64,000 nucleotides of DNA from Clostridiales bacterium 1_7_47FAA (GTDB lineage Bacteria > Bacillota > Clostridia > Lachnospirales > Lachnospiraceae): NCBI GenBank assembly GCA_000155435.1, contig DS990260.1:1113443-1177442 (forward strand), in the 5' to 3' direction. The translations under genes were made by a program, and so were the position numbers. Shown here piece by piece: positions 27,125-36,235 of the stretch. Each line of letters begins with the position of its first letter. The stretch's first letter is position 1. The notes under the pieces are model-generated. The model had not been told where the DNA came from, did no database searches, and saw only the letters and a list, made by a program, of their open reading frames with translations.

Positions 27125-28012
27125 TTGAAAACAGTGATTATATTAGGCGCAGGACAGTTCGGGCGTGCCGTGTCCAGGCTGCTGAATACAGAACAGATGG
27201 ATTTGATTGCATTCGGGGACAACAATCCTGCCCTTCACCATATGGGGGAGGAGGACAGGATCAGGATGGGATTCCCGCCCCGCGTCCCCATCCTCCCGGT
27301 GGACCAGGCGGTAGCCATGTCCCCAGACTGTATCCTTACAGGCATCACCGATGGATGCAGGACCAGGCAGCTGAAGGAGCAGGCCCTGTCCCTTGGTTTC
27401 CGCGGGGAGTTCCTCCTTCTCGAGGAGCTTTACCGCTGCTTTGATATACGCAGCGCCACCTTAAAGCAGATGGCCAGACGGTTACATCAGCAGGACATTC
27501 CCGGGCAGATTGCCGAACTTGGCGTCTATAAGGGTGATACGGCCTGGAAACTCAATGCCCTGTTTCCTGACAGGAGGCTGTACCTGTTTGACACCTTTGA
27601 GGGATTCGATTCAAGGGATATACAAAAAGAAGAGGAATATGGATGTTCCTTTGCAAAGAAAGGGGATTTTTCCGATACAAGTGAGGCAGCGGTCTTAAAC
27701 CGGCTGCCGTTTCCCGGACACGCGGTGATACGTAAGGGGTATTTCCCGGAAACCGCGTCCGGGCTGGATCATGAAACCTATGCCCTGGTAAGCCTGGACG
27801 CAGACCTTTACGCGCCGCTTCTGGCGGGCCTCCAATACTTTTATCCCAGACTTTCCCCCGGAGGCATGATACTGATGCATGATTATAACAATGAGCGGTT
27901 CCAGGGCGCGGCACAGGCGGTGGCTGATTATGAAAAGGATTATCAGCGGCTTTCCCTGGTCCCGTTGTGCGACCTGCATGGCAGCGCTGTAGTCATGAAG
28001 CCTGCGGTATAG
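27125..28012 (+). CDS. Two-domain protein: Rossmann-like N-terminus + TylF/MycF-type O-methyltransferase
   Basis: 295 aa. Residues 1-100 look like a nucleotide-binding Rossmann domain (IILGAGQFGRAV, Gly8-x-Gly10-x2-Gly13). Residues about 105-295 match the TylF/NovP methyltransferase family: AELGVYKGDTAWKLN (SAM site), LFDTFEGFD, SLDADLY (Asp225, Asp227) and MHDYNN (His252, Asp253), the last two being the expected metal-binding region. The start is TTG, 7 bases after GGAGGGG. Its paralog at 34121-35008 brackets the molybdenum hydroxylase cluster on the other side. The substrate is unknown; a sugar or glycan methylation role is possible. Confidence 0.8.
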   Translation: MKTVIILGAGQFGRAVSRLLNTEQMDLIAFGDNNPALHHMGEEDRIRMGFPPRVPILPVDQAVAMSPDCILTGITDGCRTRQLKEQALSLGFRGEFLLLEELYRCFDIRSATLKQMARRLHQQDIPGQIAELGVYKGDTAWKLNALFPDRRLYLFDTFEGFDSRDIQKEEEYGCSFAKKGDFSDTSEAAVLNRLPFPGHAVIRKGYFPETASGLDHETYALVSLDADLYAPLLAGLQYFYPRLSPGGMILMHDYNNERFQGAAQAVADYEKDYQRLSLVPLCDLHGSAVVMKPAV

Positions 28013-28037
28013 GGAAAAGAGGGGTTCTATCCTTTTA

Positions 28038-28490
28038 TCACCTGATATACACCAGTTCCACAATATGCTCATTGGAGTGGGACTTGTCCCAGCCATCCTT
28101 TTTTTTCATCTCCAGGATGGCCTTATCTGTAAATGAACCCTCCACGCATCGGATCTGGGGGTAATACTCCTTCGTCTCCACCACATGGGTGAATCCGAAA
28201 TTGCTCTCCAGCTTCTTAACCAGCGCGCCCTCCTCCAGCTCTTCCACACTTTCAGGCACTTCAATATACTCCAGGTCCACACATCCGTTAACCGCGTATT
28301 TCCCAATGCGCTTCAGCCCCTGGGGCAGTTTCAGCCCGGTCAGTTTTTTATTCTGGTAAAAGGCCTGGGCGCCAATTCCAACCGTTCCCTCCGGCACCTC
28401 AATCCTGCCTTCACAGTTTCTTCCGCTCTTTACAACCCCATTTTCAATCACTAGTCCGGATTGCGTGGTTCCGGTAAATAATCCTTCCAT
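28038..28490 (-). CDS. Small leucine-rich-repeat (LRR_5/BspA-like) protein
   Basis: About 150 aa with BspA-type repeats around residues 30-90 (RIEVPEGTVGIGAQAFYQN; KLPQGLKRIGKYAVNGC; IEVPESVEELEEGAL). No signal peptide or membrane segment is seen, so it is cytoplasmic, unlike most surface BspA proteins. The ATG at 28490 has GAGG 7 bases upstream, better than the ATG two codons earlier. It is convergent with the preceding methyltransferase-like gene. The role is unknown. Confidence 0.8.
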   Translation of the reverse strand: MEGLFTGTTQSGLVIENGVVKSGRNCEGRIEVPEGTVGIGAQAFYQNKKLTGLKLPQGLKRIGKYAVNGCVDLEYIEVPESVEELEEGALVKKLESNFGFTHVVETKEYYPQIRCVEGSFTDKAILEMKKKDGWDKSHSNEHIVELVYIR

Positions 28491-28602
28491 ATGCATACCT
28501 CACTTTCCAACTTCCATCCTCCTGCCGCAGCAGGCTGCAAAGAGGGATTTTCCAAAACAGCGGAAAAATCCCTCCTTTAAATCCTATTTTACAGATACAC
28601 GC

Positions 28603-31044
28603 CTAATCCCCGCTCCTGGCCCTCAGGATTGCATTTCTCATCAGGTCCTTCATCATGAACAGCTTATATTCATTCTTTCCCATGGGCCGCGCATCCCTGA
28701 CAGCCAGTTCTGCCGCAGCTTCCGCCACCTCTTCCGTTATGGTCCTTCCTTTGAGGAATTCCTCCACATGGGTCATACGGTATGGCACGGGAGCCACGCC
28801 GCCGTATACCAGCCTGACGCCCTGGATGACATCATCCGTTACATCCAGGCAGGAGGCCAGGGAGACAATGGCAAAATCAATGGCATCCCTTACACGCTTC
28901 TTGTCATAATGCATCCGGCCCTTTAACCGTGGCACACGGATTTCCTTTATCAGCTCACCTGGGTTCAGGATGTCCTGGACCGTCAGTTCCCTGGTCAGCA
29001 GTTCCTCCGCAGACAGGGTGCGCTCCGTGGTAACGATCTCAGCCTCTGCCATCACCAGCACAGGGCTTATATCGGACGGGGAAACAGCGTAACAGCCGCA
29101 GTTCATGCAGCGCCCAGCCTCTGCCATGGCAGTCCCGCGGTCAAAGGAGGCAGCATCCTCTTTTACCAGGCTCCGTTCCTCCAGGGGAAGCTCCTGCAGC
29201 TTGTTGGATATCCCTGTCCCCACGGATTTGGGATCAAAGTGGAGGAATGGATTACTGCCGGTTCCTGCACCACTGCACCGTGAACGGCTGCCTTCCTCAC
29301 TGCCGCACGGTACCCCGCCGCACGCCGGGCCGTCCTCCTCAGAACCGCCCAAATCCCGGTTCATCCCTGCGGCGGCAACACGGCCCGCCTGAATGGCCCG
29401 GATGGCAATATCCGGCCCCGTGACAGCGTCCCCTCCGGCATAGATTCCTTCCTTCTTTGTCTTAAAGGACTCCGTATCCGCATCAATCAGTCCTCTGGCG
29501 GATTGGAGCTGTTCCCCGAACCGCTCTCCCAGGAAACTTAAATCCACCCTCTGTCCTGTTGCCAGGATGATGGTGTCCGCATCCATGACCATCCGGTCTT
29601 CCTCATCATATACGGGTGAGAAACGGTGTTCACCGTTAAACACGGACAGGCATTTCTTAGCTTCCAGGCCAGTCACCTTCCCGCTGCCGTCCGTCACGAT
29701 GCGGCCCAGTCCCCAGCCGTTATAAAGCTTTACGCCCTCTTCTTTTGCCCTGGCAATCTCTTCTGAAGCAGCTGGCATTTCATGTTCCTGTTCCAGGCAT
29801 ACCAGTTTCACCTCTTCTGCCCCCAGACGTGAGGCAGTCAGGGCCACATCCATGGCCACATTGCCTCCGCCGCACACCAGCACCTGGCTGCCCATGGATT
29901 TCTCCAGATATGTATTGACCTCCACCAGGAAGTTAAGGCCGAACTGGGTCAGGTTCTCCCCCTCAAGTCCCAGCACCGGCTGTTTCCACGCGCCGGTCCC
30001 CATATAAAGGCTGTCGGATTCCTGCTGTATCTCTTCCACCGTGATATCCTTCCCCACGCAGACACCCAGCCGGAACTCCACGCCCATATGCGCAAGGGCA
30101 TCCACATAGGCGTCCACAATATCCTTTGGCAGGCGGTAATGGGGGATTCCGTAGCGCAGCACCCCTCCTGCCTTTTCCATGCGGTCGTATACAACCACCC
30201 TGTGTCCGGCTTTCCTCAGATAATAGGCCGCAGCCAGTCCGCCGGGACCCGCGCCGATGATGGCCGCCTTCCTGCCGCTCTCCTTTTCCGGCGCGGTATA
30301 GTATTCCTCTGCGTGCTCCAGGATATAATCGCCCAGGGACCGCTCCACCCCATGGACATTGACGCTGTCCCCGTAGGTACACTGGTTGCAGTCATCCTGG
30401 CACAGGTGGGGGCAGATGCGTGAGGTCATCATTGGCATGGGATTATAGCGCAGGATGATCCTGGCCGCCCCGTCCCAGTCCCCTTCCCTGAGCCTTTCCA
30501 TGTACCCCGGCACATCCGTCCCTGCTGGGCATGACCTTGCACACGGCGAACCGTGGCAGTCCATGCCGCCGAACACGGAATGGTAACGGTTCTCACCGTT
30601 AATGGCATAACAGGTCTTTCCTCCCTTGCGCTTACAGTCCAGGGCCTTCCCCACGGAATCCGGATAACGGTAATACCAGCACCGCACATCCTGGCAGATG
30701 TTGCCGCCAATGGTCCCAATGGAGCGGATCAGGGGTGATGCAACGGAATACGCCGCCTCCGCAAGGGCCGGACATGCCTCTTTTACAGCCTGTTCCTCAG
30801 CAATCCGGTTCAGCCTGCAGCCAGCCCCAATCTTAAGGCAGTCCTCCTGCGCTTCAAGGACGTCAAACCCCGGAATCTTCTTCAGGTTGATTACGGTTTC
30901 AGGATATGTCTTTAAGATACCGTCTTTATAGACGCCCAGCAGGTCCGAGCCTCCGGCCATGGCCTGGGCCGCGCCCTTTGAATCTTTTAACATCCTGCCC
31001 GCTTCCTCGAAGCTGGCAGCATTTACATGATTAAACTGTTTCAT
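28603..31044 (-). CDS. Molybdenum hydroxylase FAD subunit with an inserted GltD-like oxidoreductase module
   Basis: 813 aa. Residues 1-160 are the start of a xanthine dehydrogenase-type FAD subunit (AMAGGSDLLG; TIGGNICQDVRCWYYR; NRYHSVFGG). At about 161 it switches to a complete GltD-like module: Fe-S region with CxxxPCxxxC and CPHLCQDDCNQC, then GAGPGGLAAAYYLRKAGH, VCGGGNVAMDVAL, and a final YAGGDAVTG. At about 651 the original FAD subunit resumes exactly where it stopped (CYAVSPSDISPVL) and runs through its C-terminal domain. Ordinary FAD subunits are about 290 aa. The insertion would give direct NAD(P)H exchange, perhaps bifurcation. It is the last gene of the cluster. AGGGGG precedes the ATG. 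Confidence 0.9.
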   Translation of the reverse strand: MKQFNHVNAASFEEAGRMLKDSKGAAQAMAGGSDLLGVYKDGILKTYPETVINLKKIPGFDVLEAQEDCLKIGAGCRLNRIAEEQAVKEACPALAEAAYSVASPLIRSIGTIGGNICQDVRCWYYRYPDSVGKALDCKRKGGKTCYAINGENRYHSVFGGMDCHGSPCARSCPAGTDVPGYMERLREGDWDGAARIILRYNPMPMMTSRICPHLCQDDCNQCTYGDSVNVHGVERSLGDYILEHAEEYYTAPEKESGRKAAIIGAGPGGLAAAYYLRKAGHRVVVYDRMEKAGGVLRYGIPHYRLPKDIVDAYVDALAHMGVEFRLGVCVGKDITVEEIQQESDSLYMGTGAWKQPVLGLEGENLTQFGLNFLVEVNTYLEKSMGSQVLVCGGGNVAMDVALTASRLGAEEVKLVCLEQEHEMPAASEEIARAKEEGVKLYNGWGLGRIVTDGSGKVTGLEAKKCLSVFNGEHRFSPVYDEEDRMVMDADTIILATGQRVDLSFLGERFGEQLQSARGLIDADTESFKTKKEGIYAGGDAVTGPDIAIRAIQAGRVAAAGMNRDLGGSEEDGPACGGVPCGSEEGSRSRCSGAGTGSNPFLHFDPKSVGTGISNKLQELPLEERSLVKEDAASFDRGTAMAEAGRCMNCGCYAVSPSDISPVLVMAEAEIVTTERTLSAEELLTRELTVQDILNPGELIKEIRVPRLKGRMHYDKKRVRDAIDFAIVSLASCLDVTDDVIQGVRLVYGGVAPVPYRMTHVEEFLKGRTITEEVAEAAAELAVRDARPMGKNEYKLFMMKDLMRNAILRARSGD

Positions 31045-31058
31045 GGTCCATTCCCCCT

Positions 31059-33335
31059 CTATTCAATCTTTCCCATGGCTTTTAACACAACGGCCGGCGT
31101 GGTGGGATACTCCTTCACTTCCGCACCGATGGCATTGGACACAGCCATCAGGATGGCTGAAGGTGCGGGCGAACCGCTGATTTCACCGAATCCCAGTGCA
31201 TGGAAGGATTCCGTATCAAACTGGCTCTCCAGTATCACGGTGTCAAAGGGCGGGAACTCATTGAAGGTGCGCCATTTATAATCAATCATATTACCGCTGA
31301 CAAACCGTCCCAGCTTTTTATCCATGACCATCTCTTCAAACAGGGCCGTGTCAGCCCCTGCAGCGCCAAAGGAGCCTTCTGCCTGCATCCGCACATTGAC
31401 CGGGTCAATGATCTGGCCCACATCCGTTCCCTCCAGGGCGCGGAGCAGCCTGACCTCCCCTGTCTCAAGGTTCACCTCCACCTCTGCAAAATACAGGGCG
31501 AAGTTGGGCTTGTCAAAGTTCTGCTGGTAAAGCCCCATTCCGGTGATGGTCATCTCAGGCGTGCCGGTAATGGCAATCCAGGGAAGGCGCATCTGCGGAT
31601 TCTTCTTCGGGAATACCAGGAAGTCCTCCGTATCCAGTTCCTCCGCATCCATGTGCAGCTTCTCAGATGCCAGCGTAAGAAGCTTCTTTTTGGCATCATT
31701 GGCAGCCCGGACCGCACAGGTGCCCATGGTGATGGTTCCCCTGGAACCGATCATGCCTGCATCGTATCCCGTCCCATGGGTATCGGAGTTCACCAGCTGG
31801 ACGCCGTCAAAGGGAACCTTCATGACCTCCGCCACCATTTTCTGGATGGCATGGCGCTGGGCGCCTCCTGTTTCACCGATACACATTTCCACGGTCACGC
31901 TCCCAAAGGGATGGAGCTTTACAAACCCTTCCGTGGGGTCTTCGCCGATGTCCGCATTGCCGTGCACACCCACGCCCACGCCGATGGCCCGCTTTCCGTC
32001 CTCACTGACCCAGGTTGGGACCTCCCAGCCCTTCCATTTGTCCTTCCAGCCAAAGCTGGCCGCGGATTCCTCAAATGCAGCCGTAAAGTCCACGGAGCGC
32101 ACTTCCCACCACTTATAGTCACGCCAGATATAGGAGTCCCCGGCTTTTACGAAATTCTTCTTAAATACCTCATAGGGATCCATCCCGGCTGCCCGGATTG
32201 CCGTGCAGACAAGGGGAATCAGCGCGCCTTTCAACTCCTGCCCGCCAAATCCCCGTATGGGCGCCTGGGAGCTGTGGTTGGTGGCAATCAGCATGGTATC
32301 CAGGTCCCAGTTCTTACATTTGCCGCAGAATGCCTGGGCCTCCCCCAGCCCCACGGCCGTCATGGCCTGGGCGTAAGTGGAGGACATGCCGGAATCAATG
32401 TACCACATGCCCTGGATGGAATTGATGATGCCGTCCTGCGTGATTCCCACCTTGCCGCGGATACGGCTGCCCTGACGCAGTTCATAGGACAGCATGTGGT
32501 CCGTGCGGTCCATCATCAGCTTCACGGCCCGGCCCGTCTCGCGGGCCAGGGCGATGGCCTGGAGGGCCAGATGGGGAATCAGCTGCTTGCTTCCGTAGGA
32601 ACCGCCGGAGTGGCATGCAATCACGCGCACCGCCACGCCGGGTATGGATGCCTCTGTGTTGAACTTCTGGAGATGGGGCGCGCCGCCGTTGTAATAAAGG
32701 GTCACTGCGCTGGGGCTGGTCCACTGGGCAATCACGCCCGGTGATTCCGGCGGCAGCGGATGGGGCAGCTTGTCGTAGCAGTAGTATCCTTCCGCCACGT
32801 ATGCTGCTTCCTCAAACCCTTTTTCCACGTCCCCCACATGGATCTGATTAAAAGGCTCCTCGGAAAAAGGCGTTACCTTGGGCAGCACATTGCCCGGAAA
32901 TTCATCATAAAGCTGAGGCGCACCAGGCTTGATGGCCTCCTCGCAGTCCAGCACAAAGGGCAGTTCCACATACTCCACTTCAATCAGCCTGCATGCCTCG
33001 TCCGCTGCCTCCAGTGTCTCAGCCGCCACCAGTGCCACACTGTCCCCGGTAAAGCGGACACGCCGGTCCAGGACCCGTCTGTGCTGCGGCAGCCCGCATT
33101 TCCAGTCAGGGGCGTCCTTATAGGTCAGTACTGCCTTGACTCCGGGCAGGGCTTTTGCTTTCTCCACGTTGATATCCGCAATATCTGCGTGGGGATAAGG
33201 ACTTCTCAATACCCTGGCAATGAGCATTCCCGGAATCCGCACATCGTCTATGAACTGGCGGCGGCCGGATATCAGATCCCTGCCGTCCGCCCGTGTTACA
33301 TGTTTTCCTATGTATCTGTAATTGCTGCCGCCCAT
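31059..33335 (-). CDS. Xanthine dehydrogenase-family molybdopterin-binding subunit
   Basis: 758 aa catalytic subunit. Domain order: an Ald_Xan_dh_C-type N-terminal domain (residues about 15-125), then the Mo-cofactor domains. Motifs: GGSYGSK (usually GGxFGGK), APIRGFGGQE, GETGGAQRHA, TGYDAGMIGSRGT, and GFGEISGSPAPSA with the probable catalytic Glu. The divergence at two of these suggests a substrate other than xanthine. It is 15 bp upstream of the FAD/GltD fusion and 1 bp downstream of the 2Fe-2S subunit. The selenium locus at 46-52 kb suggests a Se-containing Mo site, which is inference. Confidence 0.9.
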   Translation of the reverse strand: MGGSNYRYIGKHVTRADGRDLISGRRQFIDDVRIPGMLIARVLRSPYPHADIADINVEKAKALPGVKAVLTYKDAPDWKCGLPQHRRVLDRRVRFTGDSVALVAAETLEAADEACRLIEVEYVELPFVLDCEEAIKPGAPQLYDEFPGNVLPKVTPFSEEPFNQIHVGDVEKGFEEAAYVAEGYYCYDKLPHPLPPESPGVIAQWTSPSAVTLYYNGGAPHLQKFNTEASIPGVAVRVIACHSGGSYGSKQLIPHLALQAIALARETGRAVKLMMDRTDHMLSYELRQGSRIRGKVGITQDGIINSIQGMWYIDSGMSSTYAQAMTAVGLGEAQAFCGKCKNWDLDTMLIATNHSSQAPIRGFGGQELKGALIPLVCTAIRAAGMDPYEVFKKNFVKAGDSYIWRDYKWWEVRSVDFTAAFEESAASFGWKDKWKGWEVPTWVSEDGKRAIGVGVGVHGNADIGEDPTEGFVKLHPFGSVTVEMCIGETGGAQRHAIQKMVAEVMKVPFDGVQLVNSDTHGTGYDAGMIGSRGTITMGTCAVRAANDAKKKLLTLASEKLHMDAEELDTEDFLVFPKKNPQMRLPWIAITGTPEMTITGMGLYQQNFDKPNFALYFAEVEVNLETGEVRLLRALEGTDVGQIIDPVNVRMQAEGSFGAAGADTALFEEMVMDKKLGRFVSGNMIDYKWRTFNEFPPFDTVILESQFDTESFHALGFGEISGSPAPSAILMAVSNAIGAEVKEYPTTPAVVLKAMGKIE

Positions 33336-33336
33336 A

Positions 33337-33852
33337 CTATACCTCCCCCTTTGCCCTGATATCCTTCATCCGTCCAATGGCGTCCTCAATGGCAATCATG
33401 ACCTGATAATGGCTGATGCACCTGCAGTAATTGCCTGACAGGGCTTCCTTTATGTCCTCCCTGGTTGGGTCCGGCTTTTTGTCAAGCAGGGCCTTGGCCG
33501 ACATGACGATTCCCGGCGTGCAGAACCCGCACTGAAATGCCGAATTGTCCACAAAGGCCTTCTGCAGGATGCTCAATTCTCCTGTTGCCTGGTCTTCCAG
33601 CCCCTCGATGGTGGTCACCGCAGCCCCGTCACAGTCAGCGGTCAGGATCATGCAGGACGCAACCGGGTCGCCATTTAAGATAACCGTACAATTGCCGCAG
33701 GCCCCGTGGTCGCATCCTATCTTGGTCCCCGTCAGGTCCAGCCTGTCCCTGAGGGTATGGACCAGCGTCTCGGACGGCTTCACACAGCCCTCTGCGTCAC
33801 CGATGATGAATGTCCGCATTACCCCATTAATCTGAATTGAAACTTTGTCCAT
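33337..33852 (-). CDS. Molybdenum hydroxylase 2Fe-2S subunit
   Basis: 171 aa with the two expected 2Fe-2S sites: plant-type GCDHGACGNC...C in the first half and CGFCTPG...CRC in the second. The last motif reads YCRCISHY instead of the almost universal CRCTGY. First gene of the cluster, with AGGAGG before the ATG. It moves electrons from the Mo site to FAD. Confidence 0.93.
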   Translation of the reverse strand: MDKVSIQINGVMRTFIIGDAEGCVKPSETLVHTLRDRLDLTGTKIGCDHGACGNCTVILNGDPVASCMILTADCDGAAVTTIEGLEDQATGELSILQKAFVDNSAFQCGFCTPGIVMSAKALLDKKPDPTREDIKEALSGNYCRCISHYQVMIAIEDAIGRMKDIRAKGEV

Positions 33853-34120
33853 TGTTACCTCCTGTATCTTTTATTTCCGGACGTACCCTCCGGCATTTTC
33901 CCCTGTTACCGTCATGCCGGACCTTCCTGTGGCGCCGGATTGCATATACCGTGCTGGTTCCATCATACCATCCGGCACCGGAATTATTAAGTATGCCAGG
34001 CCACAGATGGAATCCCGGCAACAAATGTAATCTGGCATCAGGTGTAACCTGTACTACTTGTTCTTTTCCACTGTCCCGTCTACACTATTGTTAAATAGAT
34101 GACAAAGGGGTGCGGGCTAT

Positions 34121-35008
34121 ATGAAAACAGTTGTAATTCTTAGCGCCGACAGTCTGGGGATGGCTGTTGCGGAAATGCTGAATCCGATGGAAATGAAGCT
34201 GGTGGGCCTGGGGGATTTAAGGGCTGAGACCTGGAACGTGTTCTCTGATTTGGAAAAAGGGGAACTGAAGGAAGAAATCGAGGGCATGCCTGTGATGCCC
34301 GTTGACCTGGCCGTGGGGCTTCAGCCGGACATCCTTGTCATAGCCACCACGGACGCGGAGAGAAGCCATGCACTGGAATACATGGCAATCCGGGCCGGAT
34401 TCCTCAACGACATTGTATTCATAAGGGATATCCATGAGCAGTTCTCCATCCGCTGCAGCGTCCTGCGCCGCCTGTGCCGCCGTCTTGACGGCCTGGGAGT
34501 GGAGGGAAATGTAGCGGAGCTGGGATGTTACAGGGGGGATACCTCCTGGCAGCTCAATGCCCTGATGCCGGAACGCAGGCTTTACCTGTTCGACACCTTT
34601 GAGGGCTTTGATCCCAGGGACGTGGCAAAGGAGCTGGAACTGGGATGTTCCGAAGCAGAACCCGGCCGTTTTGGGGGTGCGGATGAAAAGAAGCTTCTGG
34701 AACGCATGCCCTTCCCGGACAATGTAACCGTCAAAAAAGGATGGTTCCCGGAAACTGCGTTTGATATGGAGGAAGAGACATTTGCCCTTGTCTATATGGA
34801 TGCCTGCCTCTATAACCCCACCCTGTCCGGGCTGGAATTCTTCTTTCCCCGCATGGGGAGGGGAGGCGTGATCCTGCTGACAGGATGTGATGACATGAAA
34901 TACCGCGGCGTTGCAAAGGCCGTGGAGGATCTGGAAACAAAGTACGGCGCCCTGCTGATGCTGCCTGTGGGTGACCTGGAAGGCACGGTCATGATTGTGC
35001 GCCCTTGA
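34121..35008 (+). CDS. Paralog of the Rossmann-TylF methyltransferase-like protein (degenerate active site)
   Basis: 295 aa, collinear with the protein at 27125-28012 across its whole length (both start MKTV and share LFDTFEGFD and LRRL/RRL segments). The glycine-rich loop is lost (SADSLG in place of GAGQFG). The metal-site motifs are changed: SLDADLY became YMDACLY, and HDYNN became TGCDD, so His252/Asp253 of the paralog are Thr254/Gly255. It may be a pseudoenzyme or act on something else. The frame is intact, so it is under selection as a protein. It is divergent from the hydroxylase cluster. Confidence 0.8.
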   Translation: MKTVVILSADSLGMAVAEMLNPMEMKLVGLGDLRAETWNVFSDLEKGELKEEIEGMPVMPVDLAVGLQPDILVIATTDAERSHALEYMAIRAGFLNDIVFIRDIHEQFSIRCSVLRRLCRRLDGLGVEGNVAELGCYRGDTSWQLNALMPERRLYLFDTFEGFDPRDVAKELELGCSEAEPGRFGGADEKKLLERMPFPDNVTVKKGWFPETAFDMEEETFALVYMDACLYNPTLSGLEFFFPRMGRGGVILLTGCDDMKYRGVAKAVEDLETKYGALLMLPVGDLEGTVMIVRP

Positions 35009-35432
35009 TTGCATATACCAATATGGGGCATCCGCTGTCCATGCCGGACAGCTGCATCGGTCCGGCCGTCACCAGAATGGAAATAACCGGCACAAGCCAC
35101 GGCTGCAAAACAAAAGTTCCTGCGTTCTCCTGGTTTTAAAGCCGCCGGCTTGTGGATGGGAAAGGGCTGTATCCGGCCCGCCGCCGCAGGGCATGGAAAC
35201 ATGCCGCATAAAAAAGCGCCTTGTATGTATTGGGGAATACGTAAAAGCGCCTTGGGGGGAGGGATGAAAAGGTAACGTTTTCGGGGCTGTAAGTATAAGA
35301 CCGGTATCTTCCGCGCCGCAGAAGCACATGCGGGCAGGTACCGGTCATCCAACCCTGGTTGTAAAGAAATTGATTGGCATGTACCCATGTTCATGCCAGG
35401 CTTTGTATGAAAGACCAGAAAGGACAAATTAT
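35009..35432 (+). other. 424-bp region without a gene
   Basis: No convincing coding frame on either strand. It contains a short hairpin GGCATG/CATGCC near 35190-35205 and a 12-bp direct repeat AAAAGCGCCTTG at 35212-35223 and 35243-35254, 31 bp apart. I cannot name a function. Confidence 0.4.
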
Positions 35433-35960
35433 ATGAACTTTTACAAAAATCATTTTGGTATGATTATTTCGTCTGTTGTAGCCATATGCATCTCCTTAAT
35501 CATGGCAACCTCTGCCATCTTTGTTGACAAACTTACGTTCACGGTGCCTTTGCTTGTGAAGAACTGGGGAACCGCCTTTCTTGTGATTTCGCTGACAGGC
35601 ATGATATTCCCGCTGACCGACTGGTCCTTTGCCCTTGGAAGGAAGCTGGGGCTGAAGCCGGAAACCCTGCCCCATGTGCTTCTGGAGAATTTTGTGGCCA
35701 CCCTGTTTTTTAACACCACCGCAACCATTGTCCTTACCGCGGTAAACGTGTTTAACAATCCGGAGATAGAAGGGGCTGTGGCAGCCGGATTCCTGCCAAG
35801 CACCTCCGCTGTGTTTGTAAACGGCGTGATTCATGACTGGCCCATCATGTTCGTCATAAGCTACATATTTGCATTCTTTGTGACCAAGGCCGCCATTAAG
35901 ATTGCAAAATCATCGGTGGGTGAATTAAAATCACCCCATTCACCTCAGAACCAGTTCTGA
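35433..35960 (+). CDS. Small membrane protein, four helices
   Basis: 175 aa. Two similar halves each contain about two membrane helices (IISSVVAICISLIMATSAIF in the first; ENFVATLFFNTTATIVLTAV in the second). This resembles the tandem DUF2798-type layout, although I hold that match weakly. The ATG at 35433 follows GAAAGGA by 8 bases; the in-frame extension upstream has no site. It is followed by a strong bidirectional terminator. Function unknown. Confidence 0.8.
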   Translation: MNFYKNHFGMIISSVVAICISLIMATSAIFVDKLTFTVPLLVKNWGTAFLVISLTGMIFPLTDWSFALGRKLGLKPETLPHVLLENFVATLFFNTTATIVLTAVNVFNNPEIEGAVAAGFLPSTSAVFVNGVIHDWPIMFVISYIFAFFVTKAAIKIAKSSVGELKSPHSPQNQF

Positions 35961-36024
35961 TGCGTGCCCTGGAATAGGATTTGCAGGTTTGTATTGTTCC
36001 GGGGTTTTGAATATGTATACAGCG

Positions 36025-36057
36025 AAAAGCCGTGACGATTCCAGGTCACGGCTTTTT
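36025..36057. terminator. Bidirectional terminator
   Basis: AAAAGCCGTGAC (36025-36036) pairs with GTCACGGCTTTT (36045-36056). The A/T arms give a T run in both directions. It mainly serves the membrane protein gene at 35433-35960. Confidence 0.9.
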
Positions 36058-36235
36058 GCTTTTACAGTGTATCCTGCCTTCAGTATAACTATTTGCCGCT
36101 TCATCCGGCACACCCATAAGTTTCATCCCGTTTTCAGTGCCTGCATACATTTGGTGATAAACAATGCAACGGTCATTATTTACCCAAAAGCAATCGCAGC
36201 GGTCCATCGCATAAGCGTACATCCTATTTTGAGGT

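Noticed and set aside
31200..32744. Long plus-strand open frame of 514 codons
   Set aside because: It lies entirely antisense to the hydroxylase Mo subunit, which has strong family motifs; no ribosome site and no recognisable protein features.
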